64,000 nucleotides of DNA from Dichotomocladium elegans. Lineage: Eukaryota > Mucoromycota > Mucoromycetes > Mucorales > Lichtheimiaceae. Below the pieces are notes generated by a model. It was not told the DNA's origin. It saw only the letters and a program-made list of their open reading frames with translations, and made no database searches. The DNA is taken from NCBI GenBank assembly GCA_025716815.1, contig JAIXMN010000003.1, positions 372,001-436,000 on the forward strand, read 5' to 3'. Below, piece after piece: positions 24,501-35,106 of the stretch; within the stretch, counting starts at the first letter, position 1; every line of letters starts with the position of its first letter. The position numbers and the translations under genes are program-made.

Positions 24501-25410
24501 GATATTAGAAGATTGCAGAACAGAACAAGGGTAACCTACGGCGTTTACTTTGCTCTTGTCCTTGGGATTGTGACCACTGCAGGCGCCCGTTTCTTGGACC
24601 ATGCCATGCTGTGCTTCATATTAATATGGAATCCAGGCTCATCAAGAAAAAACTGCGCTTTTTCTAATGTCGATGTCGGTCCTGTCCCATTTGCGCACCC
24701 AGTCAAGGGCGCTCTTGAATCTTTGCATCGCTATTCCTGTCTACAGGTTGAAACCGAGTCGTCTTTAGTGACAAGTTGCATTCATTTTCATAATCCAATG
24801 GAGCGTCATTTTAGATACTTTGAGACCCTCCAATCTCTGGAACAATTGTTCCATCAGTTGCTCTAGGATAATGGATGGATTCTCATCAACGCGTTCAAAA
24901 ATAACGCTCTTCTGCTCTTCATTGAGAATACGCGAAGAAGCGTCTTTCTCGTACTGTAATTCCCATCGCTGGGCTGAACGAACATGGATTCCTACCAGCT
25001 GATGCACTCAAGACCTTCTCAAACATCCGTTTGGAAAATCTGATTTTATCTTGGTCCGTGTATGCTATGTAACTGCGCTTGATCCCCGCTTCTTTCATCC
25101 GAATGTCTGTATCCTTTCGCTTGGGAATGTGTGTGGTAGTAAGAGCAGGGTTATCTCTGCAAGGTATGCTACGCAGATATTCAGTGCGCGAACAAATGGA
25201 TTGCAGAGAGTACGTTTCTTTATCAGTTACATAGTCTATAGGTTCAGGACTGCCACGTCCATCAATGACACGGCCTTGACCATCTTTGTCACAAAATATA
25301 TTGTTGATTTTGGAAAATAGTATGTTAGACTTCTGCCACTGGGCTTCACCGCTTTCCCGGGCACATGACTCCGGAAAATAAATTCTAGCTGCGGTCGGAA
25401 AGGGCACCAT
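24500..25410 (-). pseudogene. dead Tc1/IS630-like (DDE_3) transposase
   Basis: On the minus strand, the start of a transposase-like protein (25410-25008) contains IAYTDQDKIRF and FEKVLSASA. The frame then shifts, and the helix-turn-helix part continues in another frame from 25007 (VGIHVRSAQRWE, DENPSIILEQLMEQL, FQPVDRNSDAKIQER). After an in-frame stop, a block FFLDEPGFHINMKHSMAW near 24603-24650 carries an Asp expected in the DDE core, followed by more stops. Two or more frame breaks make it non-functional. No inverted terminal repeats were located. The family is common in Mucoromycota genomes (established knowledge). Confidence 0.75.
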
Positions 25411-25661
25411 CCACTGTTCTCATATCTGGTCGTACAATGCATAGACATCTTGAAGGGGAAGAAGGGGGGCCAAGTTTCTTTCCCATGCAGCCCCCACCAG
25501 CTTGGGTTTACTGAATATGTCCAGTGTATCGATTGCTGGATGACGTATCAAGGTCTCTGCCACCATCACACACAAAGTTTTTGCTGGATAAATGCAGGGC
25601 GATTCCTGAATTAGGCTGTTTGCCCCTCTCTTTCTCTTTCTTCTTTTATCACTTTCAAGTC

Positions 25662-27758
25662 ATGACCATTACACAAGACCTGGATGCCCGGTCCAGGCAA
25701 TCCTTGCTAAATGTTGCTCTTATCACCTGCTGCATGGTCGGCATCCAGTTTACCTGTACGAAGCCCACCGTACAATACATATACGACTGTCGGGAGGTTA
25801 ACGTGCATATCTTTCTCGATAGGGACCGTCGAATTGTCGTACGTGTGTCATTTCATTTGCGTGTTTCATAAGTCCCCAGCCTGACGAAGGAGGATATGAT
25901 AGATATGGCACACCGTACCTTCTTGCACTTGAACTATCGAAAGAGTTGACTGCCCTGGTCTGGCTGGCTGGTCCTCTTTCTGGTGCGTGTTTTTTAATCT
26001 TCTGCAACAATGACAACTCGAAACATGAGACCGGGTGGCACAATGGGATGTGGAGGATCGGTAGTCATTAATACTAACCAAGGGGTCACGCTTAGGTCTG
26101 ATCGTTCAGCCTGTAAGCAAATAGTAGAAGAGTTTCCAGAGGCACCTAGATCGACACCTCTTTCCCTCTTCTTTTCTTACTAATAGCTTATTGGAGCGTG
26201 GAGCGACCATTGCACGTCCAAGCTCGGGCGACGGCGGCCATTTATCATCATCGGTGGCGTTCTTGTTTGTGTATCGCTCTTGAGTGTTGCACACGCTCAA
26301 ACGATCGCTGGCTGGGTCACTGCAGAGGAGACTTTGGTAAAAATGATAACAAAAAACCTCGATAGGGCGGCCGTGGTGGTGTTTGGGCATGATACCGGAC
26401 TGAATTGAGAATTTATTCTTGTTTAGAGGAAAAAAGTGTCGATTGGTGTAGCGATTTTTTCGTTCTACTTTCTTGATTTTTGCCTGAACGCAGTGCAGGC
26501 ATGTTGCAGGTCCTTGTTTCTGGACGTGTTTCCGATCTCCCAGCAGGACACCGCCAATGCATTCGGCAGCAATCTTGGCAATTTGACCAATGTTCTCGGG
26601 TATTTCATCGGTTACGTGGATCTTGTTAAGCACTTCCCTATGCTGGGGAGCTCGCAGTTCCAAGTCCTGTGTGTCGTTGGGGTACTTGTGTTTACGGCAT
26701 CCATGACGGTCACGTGTCTCACGGTCCGCGAGGAGCCGCTGTCCGCTGATGAGGCTGCTATGACTCGCGCAGAGTAGGTGGCTTGGTTTCAAAACAGGGG
26801 GGAAACGTTTTCTGGTGGCTGTAGAATAGGCAGTTTGATCATGTTGAACCCATAGGCCATGGTTCCAAGTGTTTGTGTACGTCTGGCGCGCGTTGGGTCG
26901 GCTACCACCGTCGGTGCAGAAACTATGCAACGCTCAGTTCTTTGTGTGGATGGGATGGTTTCCATTCTTGTTTTATAGGTTAGTATACAACGTTTTAACT
27001 GGTCCTTTCGTGCCTTTCTTCCTCCGGAGCATATCTCAGACAGTATACGTCCTTGCACACTGCTCTACTCTAGCTCAACATGGGTGGCTGAGATCTATTT
27101 TGAGACGCACGACCGCAGCTCATGGGACGAAAGTACGCGCGCAGGCTCGTTTGCATTGCTGATGTATGCAGTTGTGTCTGTGGTGTCCGGCACAGTGTTT
27201 CCGTATTTGACATCCCGCGGTTATCTGTCGCTCAAGAACACCTACACACTCGCACATTCGATCTTTGCGGCTGCGATGTTATCGACTTTCTTTGTCCATC
27301 ACGTTGCTGGAGCGACGATGATACTGGCAGTAGTGGGCATTTCGTGGGCGACACTTATGTGGATCCCTTTTGCATTGATTGGCGAATACTTGGTCATGGA
27401 GCAACAGGAGCGGGACCAGCGTTTTTATTATGCGGCTGTCCAAGAGCCCTCCTCATCTTCTGAAGAGTTCAACGAGGAGGAGGAGGAGCGCTTGCTCCTC
27501 GAGGAAAGAAGTTTGCTCGAACCCGGAGAGACCTACGATGCGGGAATGGTGCTCGGCGTGCACAACTTGTATGTAGTGGTGCCCCAGTTTGTGGTGGCTC
27601 TCGTCGTTGCGGTGATATTTTCATTGGTGCAGAAGCAGCAGCATGAATCCCACGATCTTTCCACCAGCGTTGCTTGGGTGCTACGGTTTGGCGGCTTGAT
27701 GGCATTGATTGCCGTGGCGCTGAGCCGGCGGATCGTAGATGTGGGGTGTGGCAAGTAA
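25662..27758 (+). CDS. GPH/SUT-type sugar transporter (major facilitator)
   Basis: Eight exons (25662-25755, 25823-25838, 25903-25982, 26096-26112, 26187-26378, 26427-26773, 26856-26978, 27074-27758) give 517 residues. The protein has about twelve hydrophobic spans and belongs with sucrose/alpha-glucoside proton symporters of the glycoside-pentoside-hexuronide group. Family blocks include QFTWTVELSYGTPYLL in the first helix, [10 protein letters not shown] followed by [10 protein letters not shown] in the loop between helices 2 and 3, and [13 protein letters not shown] before helix 7. Two internal exons are only 16 and 17 nt, yet they encode WTVEL and GLIVQP, parts of the conserved core. An acidic loop ([17 protein letters not shown]) lies before the last helices. 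It probably sits in the plasma membrane. The exact sugar is unknown. Confidence 0.88.
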
Positions 27759-27958
27759 TGCTGTCGTTAATTCATTTAAAGCGGCGCTGAGGGGGGGTTG
27801 CAGAGCAAACTGATCGTCCATCTTGATCTTTTTTTTTTTTGGGGGGGGGTGTTGAAGGGAAGGAAGATGGGGTTTAGAAATAAATAAGGTTTTATTTCAC
27901 CTTTTTTTATGTTGCTTCCTCTTTCCTCTCTCGCTGTGAATTCGTACTTACCATCATA

Positions 27959-30039
27959 ATGAAGATTACCACAAAACTCGAGCAGGCGAAAGAAGAAGGT
28001 CGGACAAGCTTTTCGTTTGAGTTCTTTCCACCAAAGACGGAAGCGGTCCGTAATAAAATCTCGAACACAATCCGTTGGTGGGTTGGGGGGGTTTTCGAGT
28101 GCGCATGCGAACTGACATTATTCTTCATGGGACGTTGGTCCATGTGTATAGGGTCTTGCTAATTTGTTTGACCGCATGGCGCGCATGGCTCGGCTTGGGC
28201 CGGATTTTATTGCATGTACCTGGGGAGCGGGCGGCTCGACACAGCAGCGAACTCTGGAAGTGTGCACAACGGCGCAGAGCATGCATGGCCTGGAGACCTT
28301 GATGCACCTGACCTGCACCAATTTGGAGAAGTCGAAAATCGACTGTGCTCTCCAGGTAAGGGAAGGGGACAATGAAGAAAAGGTTGGCTCGTGCTTAAAG
28401 AAGAGACAATATATAGGAAGCCAAGGAAGCTGGTATCCAAAACATCCTGGCGCTTCGAGGCGATCCTCCGCGTGGGCAAGAATACTGGACACCTTGTGAC
28501 GAACACTTCCAGCATGCGGCGGATCTGGTAAGATATATTCGAGAACAATACGGCGACTACTTTTGCATTGGTGTGGCCGGATACCCCGAAGGTCACATGG
28601 ACACGCCTGATAAGGACGCCGAGCTCTCGCATCTGAAGGCAAAGGTGGACTGCGGTGCGGATTTCATCATGACGCAGATCTTTTACAATGTTGAGGCATT
28701 CAAGTCGTGGGTTGCGTCATGTCGTGCGATCGGCATCACAGTGCCTATCATCCCAAGCGTCATGCCAATTCCTACCCACCAGAGCTTCCGTCGAATCACC
28801 AATCTCTGCCGAATTGAGGTCCCCAAGCCCATCCTAGATACACTAGAAGACATCAAGAGCGATGACCAGAAAGTCAAAGATTACGGTGTGAAGCTCGCGT
28901 TGGATATGATTCGGGAGCTGCAGTCCTTTGGCGATATTGGTGGTATTCATTTATCCACACTCAACCTTGAGCGTTCGGCCCGCTTGATTTTGGACCAACT
29001 GACGAGGAGACAGCATTCACAGCAACAGCATCCGCCACAGGCAAGTTTAGAGGGACGGGAGGTCTATTCCCGTTTCGTTCAGGGAAGGATTCATGTATTT
29101 TTTTTGCTGTTGCTCATGCGGACATATTAGAAGGCATTGACTGGTCCGTGGTCGGTATTGCTGGACCCTGCGCATGTTGAGAACTGGGACGAGTTTCCGA
29201 ACGGCCGTTACGGCGATGCTCGATCGCCTGCTTTTGGTGAAAACATATACGTTGCAGCACAGGGATTCCCGACATCGGAGGCAGCGTCAAAATGGGGCTA
29301 TCCCACTACGCCCGGGGATATAACCAAGCTCTTTGAGAGATACATTCTCGGCGACCTGGACAGCCTGCCATGGTGTGAGGATCCCCTTCAGACAGAGACG
29401 GATGCGATCCAGCAGCAGCTGGCGAAGCTGAACCGATTGGGTTTCTGGACGGTCGGTTCACAGCCGGCTGTGAACGGAGCGAAGAGTGAGGATCCTGTCT
29501 ATGGATGGGGTCCGAAGGGAGGTTACGTATACCAAAAGGTAACAAGGCATGCGAGGTAGGCTAGATGGGGTCGAACTGACGCGTATAGCAGGCATTCATT
29601 GAATGCTTTGTCCAAGACGAGAAAATCCCAAAGCTATTGGATAAACTCAAGAGCGACCCGTCCGTTACGTTTTATGCCTCGAATCGCAAGGTAAGAAGGA
29701 AAAATATAACGCGCATGGTGTGGGGTCAGCAAGGGTCTGACGAGTGGGATGATGTAGTGTGAGTTCTTGACAAATGCGGACGCCGACGAACATAATGCGG
29801 TGACGTGGGGTGTGTTTCCGGGCAAAGAGATTGTGCAGCCCACCATCATTGAACGTGTGAGTTTTGAGGCGTGGCGAGATGAGGCCTACCATCTGTGGAC
29901 AGAGTGGGAACAGCAATATCCGCCAGACAGCAAGACGGCCCAGTTGCTCAAGACCATCGGCGATCGATACTGGCTTATCAACGTGGTGCACAACGATTTC
30001 CAGCAACCAAACAGTTTATTCGAAGCCATGCTTTCATAG
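27959..30039 (+). CDS. MTHFR: methylenetetrahydrofolate reductase
   Basis: Six exons (27959-28045, 28152-28355, 28417-29040, 29131-29538, 29592-29690, 29764-30039) give 565 residues. The flavoenzyme reduces 5,10-methylenetetrahydrofolate to 5-methyltetrahydrofolate for methionine synthesis. The catalytic barrel has FSFEFFPPKT at the start, FIACTWGAGGST, a folate-binding core GVAGYPEGHMD, and DFIMTQIFYN. The C-terminal half (PWSVLLDP to WLINVVHNDFQ) is the eukaryotic regulatory domain and includes NAVTWGVFPGKEI. The third intron (29041-29130) starts with GCAAGT. A weak GT donor at 29062 would also keep frame and would add seven residues to the linker. The gene is convergent with the NHP6-type gene, with stop codons only 64 bases apart. 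Confidence 0.95.
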
Positions 30040-30103
30040 ATCAACGACTTGTATGTATTTTGTAGACTTTTTTCCGTTGGAAAAAAATGGAGATCTAGTC
30101 AGA

Positions 30104-30608
30104 CTAGTCCTTCAACTAAAAGAAAAGAGAGATATCGCCCACCCCACCCCCAATAGAAAAGATGACATTTAGTATGAGAATTAGAGAGCGCAAACGAAGG
30201 TTCACTTACAGCTGCCTTCTCTGCCTCATAGCGCTTCTTATCAGCCTCGGCTTTGGCAACGAAAGGCTAGATGATATGATGAGCTTTGATGCAAGTGTGC
30301 ACGACTGTCAAGTACCACATACCGCTTTTTCTGCTTCAGACATGGCCTTCCATTTTTCACCCAAGATCCGTCCAATAGCGCCTACAATTTTTTTTTTTTT
30401 TTGCGCGAGTTTGTACGCGTATGTGTGGGTGTGTTGTGTGGATCGACTTACCAAAGCTGGCATCAGGGTTCTCCTCCTTAACGGTCTGTCGCATCTCCTG
30501 AGAGAAAAACATGTATGCAGAAAGGCCACGCTTGGGGCCAGACTTGTCCTTCTTGCCGTCAGCCTTGGAGGCGTTGCGCTTGCTATCTTTGGATGATTCC
30601 TTTGGCAT
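30104..30608 (-). CDS. NHP6: NHP6-type single HMG-box chromatin protein
   Basis: Four coding exons (30608-30452, 30381-30323, 30266-30210, 30115-30104) give 94 residues. A basic N-terminal tail ([20 protein letters not shown]) precedes one HMG box with [35 protein letters not shown] and [12 protein letters not shown]. This is the architecture and length of Nhp6, a non-sequence-specific DNA-bending protein that works with FACT and other chromatin factors in the nucleus. The last coding exon is only 12 nt (LKD plus stop). A probable 5' UTR intron runs from the donor at 30828 to the acceptor at 30622, a common layout for highly expressed fungal genes. Confidence 0.93.
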
Positions 30609-30621
30609 TATTTATATATAA

Positions 30622-30828
30622 CTAAAAAGCTGGGTTGTGGTGGTAGTTGCAGTTGTAGTAGTAGTATGAGGAGGAGGAGGAGGAGTAGTTGTTGTCAGCA
30701 AAAGGCGAAAAGACGGTAAGCAGCAGCGGACAAAAGGCATAACGCGTGTGGGAGGGGAGCAGAGGTACAAAAGAGAAAAATTTAGAAGAGGCAAAGGGGA
30801 GAAAATAGTGGAGGACGGACAAGCTTAC
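30622..30828 (-). other. probable 5' UTR intron of the NHP6-type gene
   Basis: The minus strand reads AAAAG/GTAAGC at 30828 and TTTTTAG at 30622, 14 bases before the ATG at 30608. The enclosed 207 bases include GGA/TAG-type repeats and have no coding potential. The signals are strong, but transcript data are needed to confirm it. Confidence 0.55.
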
Positions 30829-31005
30829 CTTTTAGCAGCAGCGAAGCTCTGAGTAAGTGGGTTTGTAGCGAGGGTTAAGAGTGAGAGAGAGCAGAGAGAG
30901 AAAGGCGCGCACTGGGGTGTGCGAAGGGCATACGCAAGCTGCCCTGCCCTAAATTTCACAGCGGAGAATAAAATCTTTTTCTTTTTTTTTTTTTTTCCAT
31001 GCCCC

Positions 31006-31038
<33 letters not shown>

Positions 31039-31315
31039 AAGCAAAACGCGCGCTCTCTAATAAGAAATCGCCCACTTGTGCAACAACACACACACGCACA
31101 CATCGCTCATGTTTCCCCCTTTTTCGTTCCTCCTTTTCGTGCGCTGGGCACGCCATTCAAAGCAAGTAATTCATAGGAGGTAGAAAAGAGAGAGACAGAC
31201 AGACAGACAGATAGACAGACAAACACCACAACCCTCCCGACGATGATAAACATATATTCATCAACGCCAACCTTTCCTTTTCACTCCTGCACCGCCCGCG
31301 GTCACACATGCACAC

Positions 31316-31348
<33 letters not shown>

Positions 31349-31654
31349 CAAGTGGTATCTGCAAAACAAAACAAAAACAGGAAAGAGGCGCTTCTCCTAT
31401 TGGAGCAAACGTTCTTTTTGCTAGACCAATGTTCATAAGCTCAGACCCCATCCAACACATGATTTTAACAGAGAAACCATAAAACCACATTGCCTTTTCA
31501 ACTCATCAAGCAAAAGAAACGATACTTTATATGTACAAATACAAGTTCTCTCTCTCTTTGTGCGTGCGCGTGTGTACCTTAAGCTGACACTATTCGTATA
31601 TGTAGTTGTACGTACGTACATACATACGTACGTACATACATATATACATACATG

Positions 31655-31688
<34 letters not shown>

Positions 31689-31803
31689 CGCGTGTGTACA
31701 TTGTATATACAAGCAGACACACGCCTGCACCACACACGCGCGCGCGAGAACCAACCTCCAAAGCTAGTAGAAACGAAAAAGCGTGGAAAACAAGTGGGAC
31801 AGA
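30829..31803. repeat. simple-repeat-rich intergenic region
   Basis: This spacer holds a T15 tract at 30982-30996, ten CAG units at 31007-31036, AGAC repeats around 31190-31220, about fifteen AC units at 31317-31346, and a long ACGT/TATA-type tract at 31605-31690. It separates the 5' end of the NHP6-type gene from the 3' end of the histone deacetylase gene. No gene is supported within it. Confidence 0.85.
31007..31036. repeat. (CAG)10 trinucleotide repeat
   Basis: Ten uninterrupted CAG units in the spacer upstream of the NHP6-type gene, preceded by a long T tract. It is outside any coding frame I support. Confidence 0.95.
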
Positions 31804-34566
31804 TCATTGGAAGCATTTCCAGTGCTCAGCCTGGATCCGTTTGACATTTTCGATAGTCCGGATGCACTTCTCGCTTGGCTGAGAAATACCTGGCGTTGCT
31901 GGCGGTTCACCCATAAGCACCGCCATACAGGCGGCTGAAGATTTTGCAATGGCTTCAAGATTGTATCCGCCTTCTAGTGCAAGCAAAAGCTTTCCTCCCG
32001 CAAGGCTCTTGAGCATATGCGTCATTTGGCTATATCCGGCCGGTGTCACGCAGCACTGGCCAATATGGTCGCCTGCAGCAGCGTCGAAGCCTGCAGATAC
32101 TTCAAGTCGTGGATCCGGTTAAGAGCGAACGAAATGGAAAACGAGCTTCATGCTAACTCACCAATCACAAATGACGGCTCAAACTCAAGCGCCACCGGCA
32201 TCACCACTTGCTGGAAGGCGTACAGGTAATCTCCATCATGCACTCCATCACATGTCCAGGGTATATTCACCGTCCTAACACCCTCCCCCAAAAAGATTAT
32301 CCGTCGTCGTAAGTCCATCTCGCATTTGCTCCCCGCCTTTTGTCATTTTCTCTTCCTTTACCTGCCTATGCCTGTGCCTGAACCACAGTAGTCTGCGCTT
32401 CCAAACTTATCTTCTGGATAAAAGTATACCACCTCGTTTGACTCGCCCTGGCTCTCATATCGGTGCAGTGACACATAGAGCACATCTTTATCGTCGTTTG
32501 TCAGCCTCTGTGTCCCGTTACCAAAATGGATGTCCCTGTGTGTAACAAAAGAAACGCATCCTCAATTTGAGTCATTTCCCTCCATATCCACCGAACTCTA
32601 AACCCGCTGACTTACCAGTCCAAGACGAGGATCCGCTTGATTTCAGGGAAATGGTCTCGAAGGTATTTGATCGAAATAGCCACATTATTGAATAAGCAGA
32701 AGCCCATCGGCTCATCCTGCTCTGCATGATGGCCCGGTGGTCGAACGATCGCAAATGCATTCTTGACCCGTCCCTCCACTACCGCGACGCATCCCTCGAT
32801 CACCGACCCTGCAGAGAGCAGTGCACTGTGGAACGATTCCGAGTTGAGGTATAATGAGTCAAACTCATCCGTCAATGCAGCAAGCGCCTGTTCGTCCATA
32901 GCTAGTAGAAGTATGCTTTCATATTACCATTCCCCATATCTATATGCTTTTTTTTGGGAGGATACTTACACTGAAGCGATTTCATCATATTGTAATGATC
33001 CTCCGTATGAACCCGCAGTACTTCTTCTTTTGTAGCACACCGGCTGTTGATTCGCTCACAGTAATCCAGATACCCATCGCGTTTGAGTTCCTTATAGATC
33101 ACATAGATCCGATGGGGCGATTCCGGATGAGGATCGTCTCGATCAAACAGTGTTGCAAGTTGTTGATGAAAGTACATGGATATATCGTACACATAGCCTG
33201 TTTTGAGCAAACTGTAGCGCAATTTACTTTGCACAAGCCGAGGTAATACTGTTGTCGAATGGGGCATGCTGACCGCAATGGATGACTCCTGATTGCGACA
33301 AGGCGGGGGAAGATCCACGGGACTTCCCAAAAGCGCAGGATCAGGGTCAGATAATTCAGTGACTGCTTCGCATCCGAGAAAGGAATCCACCGAACCATCG
33401 TCGTTGATCATTGTCTTTGAGGCAAGCATCGCAGCCTTTTCAGGGGATCCGGGTAAAGATGTGCTGCATACATCGTGTGTGTCAAAATGTCCTCCATTGG
33501 CTGCAGAATCAGCTGCATGGTTGCCATTTTGTTTCAGAAAACCATTCTTCTGATTGGGTATGAGTTGCGATGAAATACGCTGTGGTTGCAATGCAATGGG
33601 CGATTCCGCGCGATGCGCATTTTCTTTGGTCCCCTGGCCTAACAGGAGCTCAGCCGGAGAAGAATAATCTCGGCATTGTGCTATGGGCTGTACCTGGATG
33701 TTCTTTTGCAACTCGGACGGCTCTGGCGTAGGTGACATGGATCGCAGTTCATCTATTTCTTCCTGCTCTTCGTCTTTGATCAAATTCTTTAGAACCGGAC
33801 TTTGTGGAGAGCCCACCGAATACTTGTCCTCTGTATTTCCGGTCGTCTGTACGTCAGAAGGTTTCATGGTTGTATTCGTCGCATCTATCAAGTCGTTTTC
33901 GGTAACCGAAGACATGTCGCTAAGCAACTCATCGTTCTCTTCGTCTTCATTGTTGTCCTCATCTTCAGTCGCCTCACGCATCACCGTGTCATTGTCGCGC
34001 AGGAAATCCAGTTGCCTTCCACCGAGGTCATCATCCTGGAGAAACTCCAATCCTCTTCCCCCAACACTATCGCCATCATTATCACTCTCATCGCGGTGAA
34101 GCATCAGTTCTCTTCCCCAAAAATGATCATCATCATTGCGTAAAAGCTCCAGCCCGCCTCTATCCATGTCCTGATCCATAAGTTGCAGCCTTGAATTATT
34201 CGGAGACACGCGATGCTGTTGCGCGTCCTCGTCACGCTGCTTCGCCTCTTGATTTTGGTTTTCCTCGCTCATCTCATCGTCCAGCTCGAGAATAAGCTGT
34301 TGCGGCGAATGGCTCTGTTTGTCATTGTCTTGATCATCCGACTCCGAATCCATGGTGAGATCGATGACTGATGACGGGCGATTGAAAAAGTCGGATCGCG
34401 GTAAAGGGGCAATTCGTTGCCGAACGGGCAAAATGAACCCGTCAGCATTAGGCTTTGGCATATAGTCGTTCATGCTGGCATCCTCACTGTGGCGATCGGC
34501 CATACTCGGGAGAGGGGACAAAGCGGCGGCGCTAACTTTGGATGCCGGGTGCTGTGAGCTGCCCAT
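31804..34566 (-). CDS. class II histone deacetylase (Hda1/Clr3-like) with long acidic N-terminus
   Basis: Five exons (34566-32970, 32901-32616, 32535-32362, 32274-32162, 32099-31804) give 821 residues. The first 450 or so are low-complexity and acidic, without a recognised domain. The catalytic domain runs from about residue 455 to the end: RPPGHHAEQDEPMGFCLFNNVAI, the zinc-binding DIHFGNGTQ (D and H present), VSAGFDAAAGD, and the catalytic Tyr in LALEGGYNL. It should remove acetyl groups from histones in the nucleus. Two points are unusual. The residue after the zinc-ligand His is Phe, where class II enzymes usually have a second His. The protein also stops right after the catalytic domain (EHWKCFQ), without the Arb2-like C-terminal domain found in yeast Hda1 and Clr3. 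Confidence 0.9.
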
Positions 34567-35106
34567 GACGAGCAGTGCTTATTTCTTTGTTGGGAGGGTA
34601 AAAAAAAAAAGATAAAAAAAAGGGCTGCGGGCGGACACGGGAGAAGGATGGGTCAAACGTAGGTTCTCTTCTCCGCTCTTTCATCCTCTTACTCCAACCC
34701 TTAGCGCGCGGACAAAGCGAGAGACGTGCACCCAACCCACTCACGTACATTCCCTCCATATGTCCCTTTCTTTCCACTACCTCGCTTTCTCTCGGTAGCC
34801 TATAAAGAATAATAATGTCTTTGTGTGCCGCAGTGTGGCTTATGAAGTACTCAGGCCACGATGACTACGGCATTCTGCGGTCTGTTTCCGAGTAAGTCTT
34901 AATTTGGTATTTCTAGAGCCACGATGCTGACAAGGACTTTTCGTTTACTCTTGGTGGGGTTCCGTTCATTGTTACACTACGGGTTCCTGGAGAGTGTGAT
35001 GCGGGGTATAAAGAGGGCTCCCAGGGCTTGGTCTTCTCTTCCACAGATCCCTTTCTTCCGTTATTTTCATTGTATACCTACCTATCTCTCCCTCCCCCGG
35101 ACAAAA
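34567..35106. promoter_or_regulatory. divergent promoter region between histone deacetylase and NMA111 genes
   Basis: 540 bases between opposed start codons. On the + strand a TATAAAG motif at 35007-35013 lies about 100 bases before the NMA111 ATG, a good core-promoter position. Frames upstream of 35107 that read through this region lack family similarity and were not included in the gene. Confidence 0.5.

Noticed and set aside
26106..26930. 274-codon minus-strand frame
   Set aside because: Antisense shadow of exons 4-7 of the sugar transporter; composition is random.
30162..30596. 144-codon + frame
   Set aside because: Antisense to the NHP6-type gene, whose exons and HMG box are clear.
34924..35106. 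Upstream in-frame extension of NMA111
   Set aside because: Would place a TATAAAG motif inside the coding region and adds sequence unlike the family.
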